Assembly: GCA_023053575.1 (NCBI GenBank)
Contig: JAKZAP010000016.1
Coordinates: 8,800,046 to 8,864,045 of the forward strand
From: Branchinecta lynchi
Lineage: Eukaryota; Arthropoda; Branchiopoda; Anostraca; Branchinectidae
Direction: 5' to 3'
DNA length: 64,000 bases
Every line of letters starts with the position of its first letter. Within the stretch, counting starts at the first letter, position 1. Position numbers and translations under genes: made by a program. This document shows positions 10,329-22,010 of this stretch, piece by piece. Below the pieces are notes generated by a model. The model did no database searches and was not told the origin of the DNA. It saw only the letters and a program-made list of their open reading frames with translations.

Positions 10329-13300
10329 CTGGAAAGGAGATTTCAGTGTAAGCTTTCTTCACCTCACTTTCCTTGAATTTTTTCTTTTGCTCACGAAAGG
10401 TGGCTCGACCTGTTTTGAACGGCACTACACCGCCTCGAAACCAAACCAAGAAACTGCGACAGGATCCCCAAAAATAAATTGGTCAACAGAAAGTAAACAT
10501 ATATTTCTGCCTGACTTGCTACAAGCCGTTCTCGGTGTTAGGGACCGATTTAACAAGTGGTCTAAACAATAGCGAAACTAGCCCATGTTCGTGCGGGAAG
10601 GGGGGGGGGGGCAAGTCCAGGTCTTCCCGACAAATATTCCTTCAGCCCAAGCTGACTGCGAATCATATTTGATAGTGCAAATCGGATATAAGATGGTCAG
10701 AGAATATGTGTGAGTTCCGTCGAGATCTTGTTGGTTTGAGTCGTTCTCAGGTTGGCCTAGATTCCGTTATGTTTATTTAGTCATCTATATTTTCTTTATT
10801 TATTTGGTTTTGTTTGTTTTTGGAGACGGGATTTTGGACTGTATAGTTTTTTTGGATCCCAAAACGCAAGTGGAGGGATACCTATGACATCGCAAAAGTT
10901 GTCCGTCTGTCCGTCCGTCCGTCTGTAAGCACGATAACTCTCTAAGGGAATGAGATAATTGGATGAAACTTGGTGCGAGGATTCGTTGGGTCAAGTTAAG
11001 TTCGTAGATGTGCTTTGTAGCCCTACATTTAGGGGTGGGGAGGGGGTTCAAGTTAAGGGGAAAACAAAATATTTTGAAACAGCTAATGTGATAGTCGATT
11101 ATGGGGTAAGAGAAAATGCAAGTAGTTCGCCCGGAATCCGGCCAAAACCGGAAAGTTTGTTAAAATTAAAAGTTTTATTTGGAGTTGATTAGATGTTCGA
11201 TTTAGGGCAAGAAGACATGCTGGATACTTATGTGAAAACAATTTTCTACCCGGACATGTAGTTCGCCCGGAATCTGGCCAAAACTGGAAAATTGTTAAAA
11301 GTTAGAGTTATACTTGTAGTTGATTAGATATCCGATTTAGGAGTAAGAAGAGATGCTGAATCCGTGTGTGACAATCATTTTTTTCCCGGACATATAGTTC
11401 GACCGGAATCCGGTCGGAGTCGGAAAATCTGTTATAAGTTAAATTTTTATTTAAGTTGATTAGATGTTCATTATTGGGGAAAGAAGATACCCTGAGTTCG
11501 TTTTTGAGATTTCTTTTTTCGCCGGACAAGTAGTTCCGGAGTTCGGCAGAAACCCGGAAAAATTGGGAGAAATGGCAGGAATTTTCGTCAAAACAGATAT
11601 GACTTATAGGGATAAACACAGATGCTGAATCCATGTCTGAAGTTGGTTTTCTCAGATGATTAGCTATTTTGCCTTAACCTGTTTCTGAATTGTAATAGTA
11701 AAAATGTTCAAGGAGTCTGGCGAAGACAAGACCCAGTTGTCTGGATCAGATATTGAATTTTTGGGATCCCATCGAAACCTTTGGTCTTGTTTTTTGTTGG
11801 GTGTTTGACCAGGAACCGAGTAAGTTCCCTAAACAATTTGGGAACATGCCGAGGACGTCAACCACACATTACCTGGTCAGTTTACTTGATACTATGCTCA
11901 AGCATCTGGACGACCCTGAACGTTGGCTCAACTTGATTGCGATTGACCTGAAAAGGCATTTGACCTGGTTTGCCATAGTGTGCTTTTAAAGAAGTTGGTT
12001 TTAGATTTTAATGTTCACCCTTTCCTTGTGAAAATAATTGCGAATTTTTTGTCTCATAGAACCCAACGGACGAAATATAAATCAACGTTTTCTGATTCCC
12101 TCCCAGTTTTTTGCGGTGTGCCTCAGGGTACTATTTTAGGTCCAATGTTGTTTCTTGTTATGGTTAACGAGCTGGCCCGAAGTTCACCAGACCGGCTGAA
12201 ATACGTCGATGACTTGTCTGTCCTGGAAAAGTGCTATAAAAATATCCAAAGTAGCTCTGCAACCATAATGAAAGATATCTGCGAGGAAGCAGAGTCTGAC
12301 AAAATGGTTGTTAATATGAACAAGTCTGTTATTTTAACAGTTTCTTTCCTTCAAGGTACGCTATCTTTCAACCCACCACTCCCAGATACGTGTCAGGTTA
12401 ACGAACTGAAGCTGCTGGGAGTATACATAACCTCGGATCTGAGGTAGCAAAGGCAGGTTGAGAGTATGCTCAAAAAAGCTAATGCGGCTATAAGCTACCT
12501 TAAACTTTTGTCCCGTTACGGTGTTCCATCTCCCCATTTACTACGCGTTTACATTTCTTTTATCCGTTCTAACCTAGAATATGGATGTCCGGTTTGGCAT
12601 TTTGGTCTCACCCAGGAACAGTCGGATTTGCTTGAGAGGATACAGTATAGAGCGTTGCTCGTTACATCTAAAGCTCCAAAAGTCCCATACATTCAGCTCC
12701 TAAAGCAATTTAAGTTAGATACCCTTTCATGCCGCCGACTTCAACTTTGTATGAAGTTCGGTACATCTACAGTCCAAAACCCATTTCACCGTGATATACT
12801 CCCCCCTGATTTTCTCCCCTCCCGAATTCGTCTTCCTCGTCAAGCTGCCGACCCTGTGCCTCGTTTAGAGCCGGTGGTAGCTTTACGAACAAGGTATGCT
12901 CAGAGTTTCGTCCCCTCGTTTGTTCGTTTATATAACTCGGAGCGCTTTTGAATGTTAATTTTTAGGTTATTTGTATTTTATTAATCGTAGTCTAGCATGT
13001 TATTGACCATATTTATCATAAGACGTCGGTATAAATGTCGCAAAATTGTATATATTTGTAGATTGTTGTTATGATGTTATGTTTAGACGTAAAAACAACC
13101 CATCGGCTTGTCCGTTATCTGTTTTTTAGATTATATTGAATTGAATTGATTGAAAAAGTGTATAAGTTTTTTTTTTTTTTTTTCTCTTCCTCTCTTTTTT
13201 CTTATCTCTCTCTCTATTATAGTGTTATGCAGGTTAATCTGTCAAAGGGGGTTTATTAAACCTCTTAACAAGTGTAAACTTCTGGAGGGTTTTGTAATTC

Positions 13301-16300
13301 TTAGTATTTTTTTCCACCCCATATATAATCTAAAAAAAAAAAAATTTAATCTAATAAAAATCCAGCTGACGGATCTGTTTTGCACTAACAAATATTTCAC
13401 CGACACGAAAAGACGATTCTCCGACGAAACGCTCCGTGGCGGCTTAACGACAACGGCGCTTACTCCCAGCGAAAAAAGAAAAGATGTAGTTCATCAGTTA
13501 AGATGATTCTCGTTGTGAAAATCCATGTATTTGTCATTCACTACTCGACATCATTGTGTCAACTGTTCATACAGTTACCTCAAAGAACCATGAAGGTAAA
13601 AAAGCAGGAAACCCAACCTACACGCCCCAGCTTCTCCACTGGGTCTAGAACGGCGGAGGCGTAACATGGACTAATGATAAGTTAACAGAAAATTATAATG
13701 TAGCCTGCATTGGCTAGAACGTTTACTTATCCATGAGGCGGATGAACTTAGTGTAAATAAATCTTGTATTATCGTGTCATACTTTGGATTACAACCAGAA
13801 TTTACAAATTATTGCGCTCCAACTGTTTCAACCCCATGGGTCACCACATAGCGATTGGTTAGTTAGGGAACTGCAATAGGATTTCCCCCGTATCCCCGGA
13901 TCACTCTTCCTGGAGCGAAGCGTCCCGTGAAAAGCGAGATGATACGGATTTAAAAAAAAATTGACACCTTTTCCTTAAGAATTTTAAATCAATCAAATCA
14001 ATCAATCAAGTTTAATCCGAATAGCTAAAAGCTAGAAAAGGAATACAAATTTACAAAATACACAGACACACAAGAAACAATTTAACTAATACACAAGAAA
14101 TTACCAGGAATAAATGATGGAATGAAACTACGTAAAAATTGGGTAGAAGAATTAGCGGGATATGGGGAAAACTTATTGCCAGTATTCCACTCGGACCGAC
14201 GCACGGAAGACGCTATGGGCTATATGTTGAAACTTGCTGAAAAAACAATGTATTGAAAACGATTTTTCTCTCCCAACCAGTCACCCTCATCCGAGTTAGC
14301 CATTTTTTTTTGTATTTCTTCTTATTTATACTACGGCACAAGTGTCATAAGGCTTCGTAATGTCTGTCCGTAGGTACACTGTGAAAGTTTCTCCGAGTAA
14401 GGATTAAAGTTAACTGCAGTATTTGCTACTGGGATTTATATTATCTCCACTGAGATAAGATTAATCCGAATTAGAGATATGATTATCTTTTTAGAGACAA
14501 GATTAGTCCAAGCAGCAAATACTACAAGATTTTTTTTTAGAGTGTAAGTCCCTCTGTCTCAATCCTACCAGTTCGGACACTTCCACGTAAGCTAGGACGA
14601 TGAAACTTGGACCGCAAATTCAGGACACAATCTCCTTTTCCCGGCTCCAACCATTTGTGGGAGTGAAGGGACGGGAATCCGGAATCTTGTGACCAGCGTA
14701 AGTGGCGAACGGAATATCCGATTCGAGTGAAGCCTGTTAGGTGGAAAGAGCAGATGGCCCGAGTATGAGCCAGGACAGAATCCGATCATGATGGGGGAGC
14801 TGGAGGGGGGGTCCCTGAAATTTTCAAATATGCGTAGGGACCAAACAGATGGAGGGGTCGAAATGAGACTTGGAGGTTACGAAGTTCATGGGTCCTAGAT
14901 ATACTGTTTTAAGGTCCGGACCAGATCCAGCTCTCTGCGGGGTGATCCGGAGGGGGGGGGGGGGGGGGGGGGGTATCGAAAATTTGCGGAAGTACTCCGA
15001 TTGGAGTGAAACTTGGACCACACCAAGTTCATGGGCCCTAGATTTGTCAAGTCTAGACCGGATAAGACCTCTGTGGAGTTCTTGGTTTCAAATGAAACTT
15101 GACGGGAGCAGGAATGGGCGGTGGGAGTCCTCAAGTCAAACTTGAACGGGGTAGGACAAAATAAATAATAAATGTGACATGTCGGATGCGGCCTCCATGG
15201 GGAATTTTCGAAATTTTCCGGCAGTGCTCCAACTCGAGTGAAACCTAATGGTTGGTAAGAACAAGTGCTCTAGAAATGACAATTATGTCTCTGAATCTTT
15301 CAGTTCTTTTTGTCAAAATTTAACCAAAATGAAAGCTCCAGATACAACAAGACCAAAGGTGTCGATGGGATCCCAAAAATCTAAGATTTGATCCAGACAA
15401 CTGGGTCTTGTCTTTGCCAGGCTAATCATCAGTGAAAACCGAGTTCAGATATTCTATCTACCTATCTATCTATACTTCTATAAGCCATATCTATTTTGAC
15501 GACACTGACCGAAGCCTCCTGCTTTACTACTGCCGAATTTGCGGTTTCGCCCGAATTCCGAGCGAACTACTAGTCGAGCAAAAAAAGAAAATTCAACCGC
15601 CGTATCTCCTTATCCCTATAAAGAACATGTGATCAACTTTAAATAAAACTTTGACTTAAAAAAAAAATGCGGATACAACCGGATTCCGGACTAATCATGT
15701 GTCCGGGTAAAAAATGAACATCACATACAGACTCAGCGTCTCTTCTTATCCCTAAATCTATCATCTAATTAACTTCAGATCAAGCTTTTGCTTTTAACAT
15801 ATTTTCCGGTTTTGGCCGGATTACAGGCGAACTAGTTGTCCGGCGACAAAATGGTTTTCACCATCGGGTTCAGCATGTCTTCTTACCCCTAAATCAAACA
15901 TTTAATCAACTTCAAATGATACTGTTACTTCGAACCAACTTTCCGGTTTTGGCCGGATTCCGGACGAACTGCTTGTCCGGCGAGAAAATGATTTTCGCCA
16001 TCATGTCTTCTTACTCCCAAATGAAACATTTAATCAACTTCAAATGAAACTTTCACTCTTAACCAACTTTCCGGTTTTTCCGGATTCCGGACGAACTACT
16101 CGTCCAGCGAGAAAATGGTTTTCACCATCGTGCTCAGCATGTTTTCTTACCCCTAAATGAGACATTTAATCAACTTCAAATGAAACTTTTACTTTTAACA
16201 AACTTTCCGATTTTTGCCAGATTCCGGACGAACTACTTGCCCGGCGAGAAAATGATTTTCACCATCGTGCTCAACATGTCTTCTTGCCCCATAAGCAACC

Positions 16301-18400
16301 ATCACATTAGCTGTTTAAAAATATGTTTTTTGTCCCTTAATCTGAACCCCCTCCCCATCCCCAAATATAGGGCTACAGAGCCCATCTACGAACCCGACCT
16401 TACCCTTGACCCGAACAATCCTCACACCAAGTTTTAGCCCCCCCCCCCCCCCCCCCCACCTTTTTGAGATTCGGTAAAATTTGGGCCGGAGGCCCAAAAT
16501 TTTACTAATATTGTTCGGTATCTTTTCGATAGCAGAACTGTTCGATATATTTACGGGGATTCGGTAGTTATATAGAATCCTAAATAGGCTATCTGTACAA
16601 ATCTCTTCGGTATAATCATCGGGATTCGGTATATTTGCCGGTATTCGGTAGTTATCACGAATTTGGTGAGAGAACTTCCTGAAATCATTTGGTAATTTTT
16701 CGATGTCGGAACTATTCGGTATATTTATGCAGATTCCGTAGTTACACAGAACCCCGAATAAGCTATTGGTTCAAAATTATTCAGTATCATGATTAGAATT
16801 CGGTAATTTATCCAGTATAATTTCCAGGATTAGGAAGTTAACCACGAATACTGACTTTGTTCCAGTTTCGACGAAAGTATACCGATATGAATATTGTTCG
16901 GTAGTCTTTCGATACCAAAAGAATTCGGTATAATGACCGGGATACGCTAGTTATACAGAATCCCGAACGTGCTATCGGCCGGTATAATAAGTGGAATTCG
17001 GTAATTTATTCGTTATAATTGCCAGGATTCGGAAGTTGCCACGAACCTCGAAACTCAGAAGAGGTCGAGTGAAGCACTGGTCGCAGACAAAAGGAATGAT
17101 CTATGATATCATTGATAGTCCTTACTTTTATTTTGGATTCCAAAAAGAATATCTATTCATAGATATTTCGAAAATTCCGCCTGCAGCACTTTTCGTAATA
17201 TTCTCTATTTTGTGTAACGTCGCGTCATTTGAAGGGGGTTTCAAGCCAGTTTTAGGATTGAGCTTTCGAAACATTAAAAGCTAGAATTTGGATGGAAAGT
17301 AAGATTAAAATTAAAAGCAACAAAAAAATTGACTAGACTACAGTTACTGCTGCTGCAGGAACGTTGCTCCATCCGGTTTCTGGAACTTCTTGGAGTCTCG
17401 GCGTTTAATCAACGGTAAATGATAGAATTTGTAAGAGAAGCAGTTAGTTTTAGCCTACAGCGAAAAAATTAATTTCGAAAATTTTCGACTGCGGCGCTCG
17501 ATTTAATTTTCTATTGGCTATAAGAGGTGAAGCTGTTACTGCAATCACACCCAGCAGTATATTCTCCATGTGGCCTTCGCCAGAACGCTGCCTAATAGTT
17601 GGCTTATCGTCTTTCATGCTGACCTTTATTGTTACTCTTCCCCCGTAATCGTCACTGTTCCATAATTTAAAGCTCAAATTCATAGTTCTAGGATTCGGTA
17701 AAATTTTTGAAAAATTCGGTAAAGTTTTTGCTCTGCACCCCCCCCCCCCCCCCCCCCACCGAAAATGCACTTGTGACGCCCTTGGGTATCCCTCCACTTA
17801 CGTTTTGGGATCCCAAAAAGCAGCAGAAAGCTGGCAACCTAACAAGCAGCACAAAATCCATCAGAAAATGATTTGTAATTTCCAGTTTGTAAAAATCCTA
17901 CTCGTAGAAGGTAATTTAGTTTAAGAAATTAGAAATTTTGTTATCTTTTCAATAATTCGAATTTCAATGAACTGGCGACGAAAGGTACATCTTTTCTCTG
18001 TGAAAACAAGACCTGTGGATCGGCTATGGTAGGCAATTTTGCAAGATCAACAATGCAAATTATCTGCAAGGTGACTGACAATAGCTGTCGGCTATGCGTT
18101 GCCTCATTAATTTTATTATGATTTGTTTGTAGATTAGGCCTAGTAGTTGTATTATAAATATTTTCTCGTTTACTTCTTTTATTTCTCTTTACTCCATAGG
18201 CCTACCTACCCTTTTGTTGCTGTGACGGTGAACAATTGTCCACAATTCAAACCACCAAGTGTGGGGCAGCTGTCACAGCTAAAGACAACAAAGGAGTTCA
18301 AATAGACCTTACCAGCTATCATGAAGGGTGAATCCTTGGCTTTTCTCCCTATTCTGTCACTTTGGCTTTCATCATAGCCTTGAAATACTGAGGAACTCAT
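10135..18400 (-). CDS. HIGD1A: HIG1-domain protein, HIGD1A-like (two exons)
   Basis: The gene has two coding exons, 18400-18313 and 10328-10135. Exon 1 runs from ATG to MIAG and ends in a strong GTAAGG donor, leaving one base of a glycine codon. Exon 2 follows a pyrimidine-rich CTTTCCAG acceptor and completes that codon, so the phases match. The joined product is 93 residues, the same length I recall for human HIGD1A. It has a charged N-terminus (RIGRKAKDSPF, like the family's IRKAKEAPF) and two hydrophobic segments (about residues 31-45 and 63-81) around a basic loop with RRRG. The family signature RVAAQG sits just before the second segment. HIG1 proteins are inner mitochondrial membrane factors that associate with cytochrome c oxidase and respiratory supercomplexes. 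The 8 kb intron is full of transposons. An AATAAA lies on the minus strand about 108 bases past the stop. Family assignment is firm; orthology to 1A rather than another HIGD1 is inferred. Confidence 0.88.
10842..11790 (+). mobile_element. Family A internally repetitive Helitron-like element (A1)
   Basis: It begins at TTTTTTGGATCCCAAAACG and continues with a conserved block GTGGAGGGATACCTATGACATC. A (GTCY)n run (GTCCGTCTGTCCGTCC) and CACGATAACTCTC...GATGAAACTTGG follow. Then come tandem units of about 120 bases with GTAGTTCGCCCGGAATCCGG and GTTGATTAGATGTTC, ending in TTTGGGATCCCATCG and ACCTTTGGTCTTG. Tandem core plus GTCY microsatellite is the build of bivalve pearl and Drosophila DINE-1 elements. 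No protein is encoded. Confidence 0.75.
11791..13150 (+). mobile_element. Non-LTR retrotransposon fragment with decayed RT
   Basis: Reading frames 11930-11988 (after a frameshift), 11980-12447 and 12466-12951 give the C-terminal half of a LINE reverse transcriptase. Visible are GVPQGTILGPMLF, then YVDDLSVLE at the catalytic motif, then LLGVYITSDLR, and a C-terminal SNLEYGCPVWH region typical of CR1/L2-like LINEs. One frameshift near 11950 and a TAG at 12445 break it. The 3' end runs into TTGAATTGAATTGATTG near 13150. It is 5' truncated against the end of element A1. Confidence 0.85.
13151..14375. other. Mostly unrecognised; possible LINE 3' tail at 13985-14110
   Basis: Pyrimidine-rich and AT-rich sequence. 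Near 13985 a run of AATCAATCA precedes AGTTTAATCCGAATAGC. On the minus strand this looks like the 3' end of a LINE with a (TGATT)n tail. No coding signal was recognised. Confidence 0.35.
14376..14545. mobile_element. MITE with ACACTGTNAAAGT ends, second copy
   Basis: It shares GAGTAAGGATTAAAGTTAAC and GGGATT/GATTAATCC blocks with 1375-1698, but is internally deleted (170 bases). The right end reads AGAGTGT. Confidence 0.65.
14546..15300 (-). repeat. Family B tandem core array (B1), partial
   Basis: Units of about 120-150 bases carry GATGAAACTTGG, GGACCGGATCC-like and GGGGGAGT...CCGGAAAT motifs, on the opposite strand to B2 and B3. A C/T-rich GTCT remnant and ACACTTCCACGTAAGCTAGG lie at the left edge. 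It includes a 22-base G tract at about 14953. Apparent ORFs are by-products of low stop density. Confidence 0.7.
15345..17820 (-). mobile_element. Family A element (A2), split by a hAT copy
   Basis: Reversed relative to A1. AAGACCAAAGGT and GATGGGATCCC start the left end, core units of about 130 bases (CCGGATTCCGGACGAACTAC) follow to about 16435, and the right end is GTATCCCTCCACTTACG with TTTTGGGATCCCAAAA. The expected TTTCATCAAA...GTCAY block is replaced by the hAT insertion. Confidence 0.75.
16436..17784. mobile_element. hAT element family H1 copy with eroded termini
   Basis: Same interior as 31260-32658 (GGGCCGGAGGCCC near the end, ATTCGGTA series, GCCTGCAGCAC). The right end reads CTTGTGACGCCCTTG. 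The left terminus is lost in a C tract, and no target duplication remains. Confidence 0.75.
17821..18312. other. HIGD1A intron start, no other feature
   Basis: Unique-looking sequence between the family A element and exon 1. The open frame at 18206-18493 overlaps exon 1 and reads on into the intron. Its extra residues are not coding. Confidence 0.4.
18313..18400 (-). CDS. HIGD1A: HIGD1A-like exon 1 (start codon exon)
   Basis: This exon has 29 codons plus one base, beginning MSSSVFQGYDES and ending at a GTAAGG donor. The reading continues into the intron as an open frame, which can mislead a single-exon call. The KAKDSPF motif aligns with the N-terminal region of HIGD1 proteins. Confidence 0.85.
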
Positions 18401-18830
18401 GGCTGAGGAGCAATGTGAAGTTTTTTGATGTTGATGTTCTGCAAGAATCAGAAAATAACAGATCTTTTGTGTGATCAAACAAACAGTCTTCAATAGCTGG
18501 CATGTCTTTCCCTAATATTTCCCGATCACAACCTAAATATGGAAATTGCACCAGACAAACCATTAGCTAGACTGAGCATAGCCAGCCTAATCTGTAATTT
18601 CATATCGTTTCATTCATAATTTCAAAAAATTTGACATGGGTTACTCTTATCTCTGGTTATACATGCTTGTACATACAACCTATCCAGAAGATCAGCGATT
18701 TGTAGTAGACATAAACCTAATGTTTTAAAGGAAAATCAACTGTTTTGAAGCAAAAATCAATTATTTTGAAGAAAAATTGTGGCACTTTTTTAAGAAATGG
18801 CTGACAACAAGACCACAGCCTCGAAAATGG
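18401..18830. other. Upstream region of HIGD1A exon 1
   Basis: The 5' UTR and promoter of HIGD1A should lie here if there is no upstream non-coding exon. I saw no decisive promoter motif. Confidence 0.35.
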
Positions 18831-19013
18831 CCTGAAACCTTACAAGGAAATTTCTGGGCAGTCCAAAACAGGTCTTGGGTCACTCAGGGTTTCCTTCTTG
18901 ACAGTTTGGATCTTTTTAGGACTGAACTGAAATTTACTTCCAACCTTTTTAGGCCAGGAAGGTTCTGTAAAGTTTAAGGTTCTGTAAAGTTGAGGTCGAA
19001 TACCACTCCTGTA
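18830..19013. mobile_element. Fragment of the TACAGGAG-type MITE
   Basis: It shares CCTNAAACCTTACAAGGAAA, CTTGGGTCACTCAG and the TTCTTGACAGT segment with 43384-43606. It ends GAGGTCGAATACCACTCCTGTA. The left end was not identified. Confidence 0.5.
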
Positions 19014-19345
19014 TGCTTATTTGAATGTTTGTTGAGTTTGAACTTGGCCATTTTCATGCACTTGCGAAACAGCGATCTTTCAAACAGAGAATACTACAAA
19101 AAGTGCCGCATGAGAATATTGTGTAAAACTAATTGTAATGCATCAGTTGAGGTTATTCCTTTAATGTAATTTCGTGTGACTAAAGTTAACTACCAGTTGG
19201 CAAAAGTAGGTAATTAAGGGCCTCTGAAAACATCAGAACAGTACCAGAATAGATATTTTTGATCTTTATTTCTATCATTTAGCCCAAAATTGCACTGTTC
19301 AAAGTTAAGTAACTGTTCAAAAAAGCAAAACCCTACATAAAAGCC

Positions 19346-19829
19346 TACAGTAGAGGTACTGTATGCTTATGTGAACACTTTTTATTAACTGTTACACTAC
19401 TGGTACCTTGTTTTTGCCAGTTGCATATAAAAAAGTAAACTGGAAAAGAAAAATTACAAACTTCTTATCAGCTAACAGCCAAGTATTTCAGGGTTGTCCT
19501 AGCACAAACTTGAAGTAGAAATTCAATTGACTTTCTTTGATTTTGAATTTAAAAAAAAAATCTTCTTCCTCTTTTGACTGCATCTGGAGGTTCGGACCAC
19601 CATCTTATCCATTGAAGTTTCCACCTGGCAAAATTTCCAAATTAACAATGGAAATTAGCTGATAGCTCATTGACTTTCATCACTGATTTAGCAAAATTTT
19701 CAAAAAGTACAAATGGCGTGAATGGTTATTATCAGTATTTATTGAAAAAAATGCCTTGTTTGGGTTTTAGTTTTTCATCGGCGATCATACACATTTAACA
19801 GACGTTCACATAAGCATACCTCTACTGTA
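19346..19829. mobile_element. MITE with TACAGTAGAGGTA ends
   Basis: TACAGTAGAGGTACTGTATG at 19346 is inverted at the right (GCATACCTCTACTGTA, ending 19829). The longer shared end continues through CTTATGTGAAC. Terminal TA bases fit a TA duplication. Part of the interior recurs reversed at 51105-51290. Confidence 0.7.
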
Positions 19830-20014
19830 CTTTGAAGAGACGTCAAAAGACAGTTGCCTCTCTAATGCCTGGGCCCCATTACAGACACACCTGTTCGTAA
19901 ATCGGCCTTGTCTCGTTTTTAAGACGTTCCTCCTTCACCCGTTCATAAAACCTGGGATGGATAAATCCATCTCCCATTTTTAATCTATTTTGAACAACCA
20001 ATCAGAGACGAACC

Positions 20015-20592
20015 AGTCATACACAAATCCTCAACTTTTGGGCATGGTGCCCCAACGTCTGGGCATGCCCTAACATATGGACATGGTGCCCATACGTTGG
20101 GGCACCATGCCCTGGAGCATGGGCATGGTACCCCTGTGAAATTTGGTTAAACTGACACTGGCTACATACCTAAATTAGGGTCTTCTTCCTGTCATAGATC
20201 AAAAGATACCTGATTTCACTTTCTATCCAACCTCATTTTCCGATTTTCAAAATGTTAGAGCACTTCCAAGATACAGAGAGTTTTGTGGAGCCCACTTCTT
20301 TCCCAGTGGGTTTACTCTATCCTTTTCCATGTAGTTGCCACTAGGTTACTCAATCCTTTTCCATGTTGTCAAAAAGTCAAAATTGGAAAATGAGGTTGGA
20401 TAGAAAGTAAAATCAGGTATCTTCTGATCTGGGAAAGGAAGAAGACCCTGTTCAGATATGTAACCAGTCTATGTTAAACCAAATTTCACAGTGGTACCAT
20501 ACCTATGCTCCAGGGCATGGTGCCCCAACATATGGGCACCATGACCGTATGTTGGGGCGCCATGCCCAAAAATTGAGGATTTGTGTATGACT
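20015..20592. repeat. 578-bp palindromic (foldback) element
   Basis: Arms of about 270 bases start AGTCATACACAAATCC and end in the inverse GGATTTGTGTATGACT. Within each arm, GGGCATGGTGCCCC and related small palindromes repeat. The centre is near 20310. Confidence 0.8.
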
Positions 20593-20620
20593 GAGATGAG
20601 CGTCCTAAAACGTATTAAAC

Positions 20621-21917
20621 AAGACCAAAGGTTTCGATGGGATCCCAAAAATCAATATCTGATCCAGACAACTAGGTCTTGTATTAGCCAGATCCAGTCA
20701 TCGCCAGACTCCTTGAACATTTTTACAATTAAAATTCAGAAACAGATTAAGGCCAAATAGCTAGTCATCTGAGAAAACCAAGTTCAGATATGAATTCCGC
20801 ATGTGTGTTTACCCCTATAAGTCATACCTGTTCTGACAAAAACTTCCTGTCACTTTATAGAAAATTTTCCGACTCCAGCCGGATTACAGTCCAACTAAAT
20901 TTCCGGGTAAAATATGATTGTCAAAAACGGATTCAGCATCTCTTCTTACCCTTAAATCGGTTATCTAATCAACTAGAAATAAATATTCTTTGAGCCCAAG
21001 CTGACTTTGAAACATTTATTCAAACAATGTTTACAACGGATACGTCAGCTCTGATTTTTCATCAGCGATATTTCGGCCCTTCTTGGCAAGGGTCCTCGTC
21101 AGGCTGTCAATCTTGAGAAGATTGACAGCCTGACGAGGACCCTTGCCAAGAAGGGCCGAAATATCGCTGATGAAAAATAAGATTGACAGCCTGACGAGGA
21201 CCCTTGCCAAGAAGGGCCGAAATATCGCTGATGAAAAATCAGAGCTGACGTATCCGTTGTAAACATTGTTTGAACTAGAAATAAAACTTAAGCTTCTAAC
21301 AATTTTCCGGTTTTGGCCGAATTCGGGGGGAACTACATGGCCAGGTAGAAAAATTTTTCACCTAAGTGTTCAGCATGTCTTCTTGCCCTAAATCGAACAT
21401 CTAATCAACTCCAAATAAAACTTTTAATTTTAACAAACTTTCCGGTTTGGGCCGGATTCCGGGCGAACTATTTGTCCGTCGAGAAAATGGTTTTCACAAT
21501 CGTCCTCAGCATGTTTTCCTACCCATAAATCGAACATTTAATCAACTTCAAATAAAACTTTGACTTTTAACAAACTTTCCGGTTTTGGCCGGATTCCGGG
21601 CGAACTACTTGTCCAATGACAAAATGGTTTTCACCATCGTGTTCAGCATTTTTTCTTACCCCATAATCGACTATCAAATTAGCTGTTTCAAAATATTTTG
21701 TTTGCCCCTTAATTTGAACCCCTCCCCCACCCCTATATGTAGGGCTATAAAGCCCATCTGCGAACTTGACTGGTCCGACGATCCAACAAATTGTCACAAC
21801 AAGTTTCATCAAAATATCTCATTCCCTTCGAGAGTTATTGTGCTTACAGACGGACAGACAGACAACTTTTGCAATGTCATAGGTATCCCTCCACTTATGT
21901 TTTGGGATCCCAAAAAC
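20621..21917 (-). mobile_element. Family A element (A3), split by a hammerhead-type retroposon
   Basis: Left end AAGACCAAAGGTTTCGATGG with GGGATCCCA. Four to five core units carry CCGGATTCCGGGCGAACTAC. The right block AGTTATTGTGCTTACAGACGG has GGACAGACAGAC, then GTATCCCTCCAC and TTTTGGGATCCCAAAA. The insertion lies at 20984-21272. Confidence 0.8.
20984..21272. mobile_element. Hammerhead-type retroposon with 13-bp target duplication
   Basis: Flanked by perfect 13-bp repeats AACTAGAAATAAA (20971-20983 and 21273-21285). The body has a head-to-head inversion with centre near 21118. One core on the minus strand (21071-21102) and two tandem cores on the plus strand (21131-21162 and 21191-21222) read CTGACGA, then a stem (GGACCCTT/AAGGGCC), then GAAA. 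Variable-length duplications and inverted partial copies are typical of Penelope-like elements, whose termini are known to carry hammerhead motifs. No protein is encoded. Confidence 0.75.
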
Positions 21918-22010
21918 AGTCTTAAAAACGTCTAAAAACTAATTACAAACAGGTGTGTTCATAGCGGGGACACAGGCTTAATTTTTAACAGTTTATCCTT
22001 CCACAAGCAA

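Noticed and set aside
10329..10449. Single-exon reading of the HIG1 protein starting at 10449.
   Set aside because: The first codon there is TTG, not ATG, and a good acceptor at 10329 joins in phase to an exon with the proper HIGD1 N-terminus at 18313-18400.
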